Positions 24,301-27,825 of a stretch of 27,825 bases of DNA are shown here, in pieces. The translations under genes and the position numbers were made by a program. Each line of letters begins with the position of its first letter. The first letter of the stretch is position 1. The notes beneath the pieces were generated by a model, which made no database searches, was not told the origin of the DNA, and saw only the letters and a list, made by a program, of their open reading frames with translations. The stretch is from positions 1-27,825 of the forward strand of contig SDOA01000050.1 in NCBI GenBank assembly GCA_004524595.1. Reading direction: 5' to 3'. Origin of the DNA: Candidatus Thorarchaeota archaeon. GTDB lineage: Archaea > Asgardarchaeota > Thorarchaeia > Thorarchaeales > Thorarchaeaceae.

Positions 24301-26435
24301 TGTTTAGTGCTTCAAAGTCAGGCACATATTTGGTTACAATTGCAGGATTCAAGCAATATTACCAGAGCGCTTCTAATTCCTTCTTCCTTGTGGTTCGTGA
24401 GATAACCACCAACTTCACCGTTCTGAACGGAACAGCTGGAGTCGTGAGTTATGGCGGCGAGTATCGCTTAGTTGTTAGCTATACAAATGGTAGTGGATAT
24501 GGCTTAGCCGGTGCAGAGATATCCGTTGAGAGCGTTGTTCCAGCAACCGGTCTTACTTATGACGCTCCAGTAGATGAAACAACTGGTATCTATTCAATCA
24601 TGCTACATCCGACTACTGCAAACACCTTTACAATTCTACTAAGAGCTTCTCTAGAAAACCACCAGACACTATTTGCATTATTCACTATTACAGCTACTGC
24701 AATTGCATCCAGTTTAACACTACTTAACGCAAGCACAAGTGTTTCTCTTGACCAGAGTTATACAGTCTATTTGCTTTATCAGAGTGAAACTTACATAGGT
24801 CTTGAAGGTGCTACACTATCTATTCAGAATCCCCCCTCAGGTGTATCATTCTCTGCTTTTGAAGATCTTACTGGAGGATTATATCGAATAACAATAACAC
24901 CTCTCGAAGTCGGAACTTATGATTGCATATTTAGAGCCGGTCTGACTGGATATCAGAGTGATACTGTAAGTTTCACTTTAGGGGCAACAAGAATACCCAC
25001 CTCTCTGCGTATAGCAAGTGGTCTCTCATCCGACTCGATGATGTACTCCAATCAATATGAACTACTCGTCTTCTATGAACGGACAGATTCTAATCAAAAC
25101 ATAACTTTGGCAGATATCAATCTTCAAACTTCTAGTACTGTTGGTTTCTTGTGGTCTGTTGAAGAAGTTGAAGATGGTTATCTGATTCTGATCGACACCT
25201 CTCGAACTGGGAGATGGACACTAACAGTCACGGCTCAAAAGACAAGCCATGCGGTGAGCTCGGTTCAATTCATTCTCGATGTCACTCCTATTCCAATTCA
25301 GATCGAGTTTCTCTCAAGTCTGTCTGTCATTGAAGGTACTAATTTCGATGTCACTGTTAAACTTACAATACAAGGCACCTCTACTCCCGTAACAGGAGCC
25401 GCTGTATCCTTCAGAATATCCACCACTGGTTCTGGAGAGTTTCGTACTATGGAAGAGACTGAAACTGCCGGTATTTACTCTGCGAGATATTCTATTCCAC
25501 TCTATCTTAGCACAAGTGAGTATCTTATAGAAGTGCGAATTGACAAGGATAACTATGAATTGACTGAAGGAACGTTCACGCGTCCTTTCTATAAGAATGA
25601 GAATCTCGCAGTAAGAATGACTCCGATAATATCAGGATCTAGTATTTCGCTGGCTCTAATTCTTGGTTTAGTCATTGGAGCACGTATGTATAATACACGT
25701 AAGAGAAGAAGGAACTTGGCAGCTTTACAGGTCAAGAAGCGATTTGATGATATATCAAACATTCTAGGGATTCTCATCCTTCACAAGAAGAGTGGTCTTC
25801 CAATCTATTCAAAGATACTCCGTGGAGGTTTCGAGGAAGCCATGGTCTCAGCATTCATCACTGCCATAACTCACTTCAGATCAGAATTCGGAATGGATGA
25901 GAAGCATTGGGACTTCAACGTCATTCCAATTTCTGATATCATCAGTGCAGTTCCGACACGTAGCTTCATTGTAGCATTCATTACTGTAAGATCTCCATCA
26001 AAATATCAGGAAACTGGAATGGAAGCATTTGGCCGAGCTGTAGGTGCAATGTTTGATGAACAATATGCTGAAGTACAATCCGAGATGATTGATGAGGAAC
26101 ACACCCACATTCTTGAAAACCTCTTCTATGACTTATTGGATGGTTTCCTCATCGAACACTACCGAACAAGTAGGGATGTCACCTTCCCCAAGGAGATGAA
26201 ATGCCTCGAATCAACTGCTCAACAGCTTGAAGGTAGTGAAGGATTCCGTCTGGAAGATCTTGCTAAAGGGATGGCTACATGTGGAATTGAGGAATCACAT
26301 GCTTACAAACTGGTCATGGATGCAATTGAAAATAACAAACTTGAAGTTGTCAATGGCCACATACCTGACAGCCGAATTTCGGGCCCTTTCATAGAACGTA
26401 GACCAGTTGAAGATGATGAGGAAGACGAATACTAA
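21372..26435 (+). CDS. Giant single-pass surface protein with cytosolic longin/roadblock-like domain (paralogue 2)
   Basis: 1687 aa, 500 longer than its neighbour. Order: signal sequence (about 7-25, TLLIIAILVSPIIMI); an N-terminal ectodomain matching paralogue 1 (shared features such as ARTD, SIAEVEV, YLRG, a DYNGD acidic loop near residue 306, PSYW/PTYW-like and NWWDADFD segments); about seven Ig-like repeats starting near residues 705, 812, 913, 1013, 1113, 1211 and 1309; a transmembrane helix (about 1419-1437); a basic stop-transfer RKRRR; and about 245 cytosolic residues. The cytosolic domain is closely similar to paralogue 1: LGILILHKKSGLPIYSKIL, VSAFITAITHFRSEF, VIPISDIISAVPT. It ends in a very acidic tail (EDDEEDEY). 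ATG 21372 with GAGG 8 nt upstream. Surface adhesin or receptor is inferred; no enzyme motif was seen. Confidence 0.78.
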   Translation: MPSNYQTLLIIAILVSPIIMIPDVIRVMDRKGFSDTDSIDPSGSFTEKDTIREDIPPDDVPLNPSDRQQLAYEFTSGIADPLIIERQGYYSTGTIIARTDIMEHTHQNLLIDTSNNWKGSIAEVEVTDLTTLYAVNGTFDEGIVGTNENPSTTNPAKYFPYGWEATSNTTNIEQTQRAAYDATKFIVVENEGRKEGSSGVKYTHSAGTSIVWTQTIENKPQVDNFILSFSYLYLRGVLGYANFTGDCTLNVFLDGNRVYNISLPTLANRGTWYDTGENNITIFNAPDSFELMIGLVIDETLALNAEEDYNGDSIPEGYSNTIYITAYIDNLKFISATSPSFESVDLQFHAGGESEPIVGSSGTGAAEIINPTYWVESEVPISLSANKTVTFIYESRLLSHRFSNSSYTTDISKPGVSFEVEHGVSAEVQAFSYLGSLLGYEENTLFVYHPPDWENQTILNPFLNDISSQCTFFSNYFSIPESALANLGWYEIIMESPNYAQDVDVQILDSGWVSGVIFRPGNETRPLISIQTQEEIPSTLDDVEISWYVSNGTLWYDESVSDGIDGIIQGTSKILDASQAGAWQIEIFWSNGTEIAFDIVSFDVYHTANLVPIDTTIETDSGETITGRVRYLDTDTGEYLMDTATIVGNWSTSTITFESNPARNWWDADFDTSALNEGLHKVIVNASKMYYDFISTEFYVISTKVTRLSSPNSPWSSTAWDSSILLVFNYEHYDSDTSSWNPVLNESDIVTTTNWTSGYWSVSEDITPGIFVIELDTSSNPAGTYLLNVTFSKPYYESKVILLTLIVSPAASSLIIIGEPSARVDLGEDYDIILHFAHSDGDPVIGGNVVVDSVSPPTGLSSTSVDPVVGQPGNHSVTLTPNSSGVYAIRFVATGESTEPAITVFVLVVNDVETSLLLSHSNSVEIGLTDSHNTIFRYESVNGTGIEEAEIEIIYSGNPGMLNWEWEEIGFGNYSAVFSASKSGTYLVTIAGFKQYYQSASNSFFLVVREITTNFTVLNGTAGVVSYGGEYRLVVSYTNGSGYGLAGAEISVESVVPATGLTYDAPVDETTGIYSIMLHPTTANTFTILLRASLENHQTLFALFTITATAIASSLTLLNASTSVSLDQSYTVYLLYQSETYIGLEGATLSIQNPPSGVSFSAFEDLTGGLYRITITPLEVGTYDCIFRAGLTGYQSDTVSFTLGATRIPTSLRIASGLSSDSMMYSNQYELLVFYERTDSNQNITLADINLQTSSTVGFLWSVEEVEDGYLILIDTSRTGRWTLTVTAQKTSHAVSSVQFILDVTPIPIQIEFLSSLSVIEGTNFDVTVKLTIQGTSTPVTGAAVSFRISTTGSGEFRTMEETETAGIYSARYSIPLYLSTSEYLIEVRIDKDNYELTEGTFTRPFYKNENLAVRMTPIISGSSISLALILGLVIGARMYNTRKRRRNLAALQVKKRFDDISNILGILILHKKSGLPIYSKILRGGFEEAMVSAFITAITHFRSEFGMDEKHWDFNVIPISDIISAVPTRSFIVAFITVRSPSKYQETGMEAFGRAVGAMFDEQYAEVQSEMIDEEHTHILENLFYDLLDGFLIEHYRTSRDVTFPKEMKCLESTAQQLEGSEGFRLEDLAKGMATCGIEESHAYKLVMDAIENNKLEVVNGHIPDSRISGPFIERRPVEDDEEDEY

Positions 26436-26527
26436 TTGGTAGTGATGACACAATAAAAGCATCGTCATCCTGTCATAGGTGTATTCTTATCATCGAGACT
26501 ACAATATGTTAAGTGGAGAATACAGTC

Positions 26528-27208
26528 ATGAGCCCTGGATTATTGAGTGATAAACGAGCTGTCATCGCTCTCATCATTGGGATTCCTCTTGCCATAATCG
26601 CACTGGTCTTCGTGAAACCTTATGATTACAACATTTCATTGGTTTTATTTGGTGCATCTCTCGTACTGATTGTCTTTGCATGTATCTTGGATACTGCAGA
26701 CGAGTTTGAATCGGTACCTAAGATAAAAACGAAACCTGATGAGAGTCCTGTATCGAAACCTAGTGAACCTCATGCTGAAGAATACACTCCCGCTGTTGTC
26801 AAACCTGCTGCTCATCCAAGCGAATTGCCAGTCGAAACCATTGAAGGAATTGGAGTTGTCTATGGTAAGCTCCTTCGCAATGCTGGTATTCCTACAGTCG
26901 CAGATATGTTAGGAGTAGATCCTGAACGAATAGCTGAAATCTGTGGTGTGAATATCGAGCAAGCTGAACGATGGGTTGCCATGAGTAGGTTTGCATGGCT
27001 TGACGAGATCTCTGAGGAAGATGCTGAAGCAATCGTCTTTGCAACTGGAATTACAGACTTGCAAGGACTTGCTGAAGCTAATCCTGAGGTTGTGTTAAAG
27101 AAGATTAAGGATGCTATCGCTAGTGGTGATGTTAGAGTTCCTGCAGGATATGAATTCACTCTTGAAAAGGTCAAGAGCTGGATTAATGCAGCAAAAAGTT
27201 TAGCGTGA
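26528..27208 (+). CDS. Membrane-anchored helix-hairpin-helix (DUF4332-like) protein
   Basis: 226 aa from ATG 26528, chosen because GGAG at 26515-26518 is 9 nt upstream; a GTG at 26513 contains part of that SD. Two transmembrane helices (about 11-29 and 36-56) are followed by a Pro/Glu/Lys-rich linker (about 60-103) and a globular helical domain (about 104-226). This begins VETIEGIGVVYGKLLRNAGI, a helix-hairpin-helix element, and continues with two further IxDLxGLAEANPE-like helical units, as in DUF4332 or the helix-hairpin-helix repeats of nucleic-acid or protein binders. It lies 92 bp after the giant surface pair on the same strand, with a hairpin terminator behind it. The charged side after the second helix suggests the domain is cytosolic. 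Function unknown. Confidence 0.7.
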   Translation: MSPGLLSDKRAVIALIIGIPLAIIALVFVKPYDYNISLVLFGASLVLIVFACILDTADEFESVPKIKTKPDESPVSKPSEPHAEEYTPAVVKPAAHPSELPVETIEGIGVVYGKLLRNAGIPTVADMLGVDPERIAEICGVNIEQAERWVAMSRFAWLDEISEEDAEAIVFATGITDLQGLAEANPEVVLKKIKDAIASGDVRVPAGYEFTLEKVKSWINAAKSLA

Positions 27209-27221
27209 TTACATCTATGAT

Positions 27222-27250
27222 GGTGGTTGGTCTTTCTAACCACCTTTTCA
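27222..27250 (+). terminator. Hairpin terminator after the helix-hairpin-helix gene
   Basis: GGTGGTT (27222-27228) and AACCACC (27238-27244) form a perfect 7-bp stem with a 9-nt loop, followed by TTTTCACTTCTTTT, 13 nt after the stop codon. It also separates this gene from the convergent gene at the right edge. Confidence 0.6.
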
Positions 27251-27339
27251 CTTCTTTTCCATGATAATGTCTCCCTCGATTGGGAAAGTCAATCATACTC
27301 TCTAATATACTGATTAGAATGAGGTACGCTGGCTTCTCT

Positions 27340-27825
27340 TTACATATCAAGTCCTTCGGGATCTTTCCACACATCCTTATTGAGGTAGGCAACGAGTAAT
27401 GGTTTTGAGAGTCCTGGCCTTGTGATCCACATGAGAAATGGACGATTGATCACATATGGTTCACCTCTCCGTGGTGGTGCCTTTAGAATTCCTATTGCTA
27501 CCGCGCTCTTCACTCTGAATCCCTCATGGTTCATTTTGAGTTTTGTCTGTTGAAGCGCTTCTGTTATGACCATTCCTCCCACAGTGAGACCAATGAACCA
27601 TTCTAGTTTTCCCTCTTCATTGAGGTCGATCATCGGAAAGACAACGCCCTCGTACTCCGGTTCGATCTTCTTCATTTGTCGTGAAATGTTTTCCATATGA
27701 CTGATAAGTGAGAAACCAACAGGGGCATCATCAGCCATCATAAGATACACTCTATCACTAGCCCTTGTCTCAATCTCTATGATGATATTCGGATTGCCCT
27801 CCAATCGGTAAAAACCAAGGCCATA
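27340..27825 (-). CDS. Serpin-like protein, C-terminal part (5' end beyond the right edge)
   Basis: 161 codons before the stop; the frame stays open to the window edge (residues YGLGFYR precede the TTG at 27804), so the gene is truncated by the window. Late in the chain, MNHEGFRVKSAVAI is placed like the serpin hinge, and YVINRPFLMWITRPG with the following PLLVAYLNKDV resembles the conserved serpin C-terminus (DRPFLFFI...ILFMGRV). VVFPMIDLNEEGKLEWFIGL fits the strand before it. If a serpin, the hinge lacks the small-residue EEGTEAAAAT pattern needed for inhibition, so it could be non-inhibitory. Serpins occur in some archaea. It is a tentative assignment from the C-terminus only; the region before residue 60 shows nothing decisive. 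Confidence 0.4.
   Translation of the reverse strand, partial: YGLGFYRLEGNPNIIIEIETRASDRVYLMMADDAPVGFSLISHMENISRQMKKIEPEYEGVVFPMIDLNEEGKLEWFIGLTVGGMVITEALQQTKLKMNHEGFRVKSAVAIGILKAPPRRGEPYVINRPFLMWITRPGLSKPLLVAYLNKDVWKDPEGLDM

Noticed and set aside
26444..26469. Inverted repeat GATGAC / GTCATC after the second giant surface gene.
   Set aside because: Long loop, and no U-tract follows; too weak to call a terminator.
1..27825. CRISPR arrays, tRNA or rRNA genes, insertion sequences, integrases.
   Set aside because: No regular short repeats, no tRNA-like cloverleaf in the gaps I read, and no transposase or integrase motif in any frame.

Overview
The window is archaeal and most likely from an Asgard archaeon; a Thorarchaeota-like lineage is my guess, not a demonstrated placement. 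The archaeal markers are a group II chaperonin (thermosome), ribosomal protein eS17, an archaeal ATP-dependent DNA ligase, an MptA/FolE2-type GTP cyclohydrolase, a two-subunit 2-oxoacid:ferredoxin oxidoreductase and TATA-like promoters. The Asgard hint comes from the longin/roadblock-like cytosolic domains on two giant surface proteins. Coding is dense, base composition is fairly even and AT-leaning, and most genes have a good Shine-Dalgarno (SD) sequence. Non-ATG starts (GTG, TTG and one apparent ATT) are common.

Layout. 1-125 (minus): start of an exported protein running off the left edge. 426-4045 (minus): thioredoxin reductase, a BioD-like P-loop protein and the thermosome, the last with its own terminator and a promoter region carrying a 20-bp direct repeat. 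4387-5563 (plus): two tandem paralogous multi-pass membrane proteins. 5636-12119 (plus): a partial citric-acid-cycle operon korA-korB-fumC-sdhA-sdhB, ended by a hairpin terminator. 12197-14405 (minus): a small membrane protein, a DinB-like protein, a DNA methyltransferase and eS17. 14499-17624 (plus): DNA ligase, a QueD/PTPS-family pterin enzyme and MptA/FolE2; a palindromic TATA box sits between eS17 and the ligase. 17721-27208 (plus): two giant paralogous single-pass surface proteins (about 1184 and 1687 aa) and a membrane-anchored helix-hairpin-helix protein. 27340-27825 (minus): C-terminal part of a serpin-like protein cut by the right edge.

How the genes fit together. The kor-fum-sdh cluster covers 2-oxoglutarate/succinyl-CoA and succinate-fumarate-malate in either direction, but succinyl-CoA synthetase and the membrane anchor of the succinate dehydrogenase/fumarate reductase are absent. 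The pterin pair could serve tetrahydromethanopterin or archaeosine synthesis.

The best candidate for an undescribed system is the pair at 17721-26435. Each has a signal sequence, a shared N-terminal beta-rich ectodomain, a variable number of Ig-like repeats (about two against about seven), one transmembrane helix and a strongly conserved cytosolic longin/roadblock-like domain with a helical tail. This looks like a receptor or adhesin that could report to the small-GTPase machinery of Asgard cells. The architecture is visible in the sequence; the signalling role is inference.
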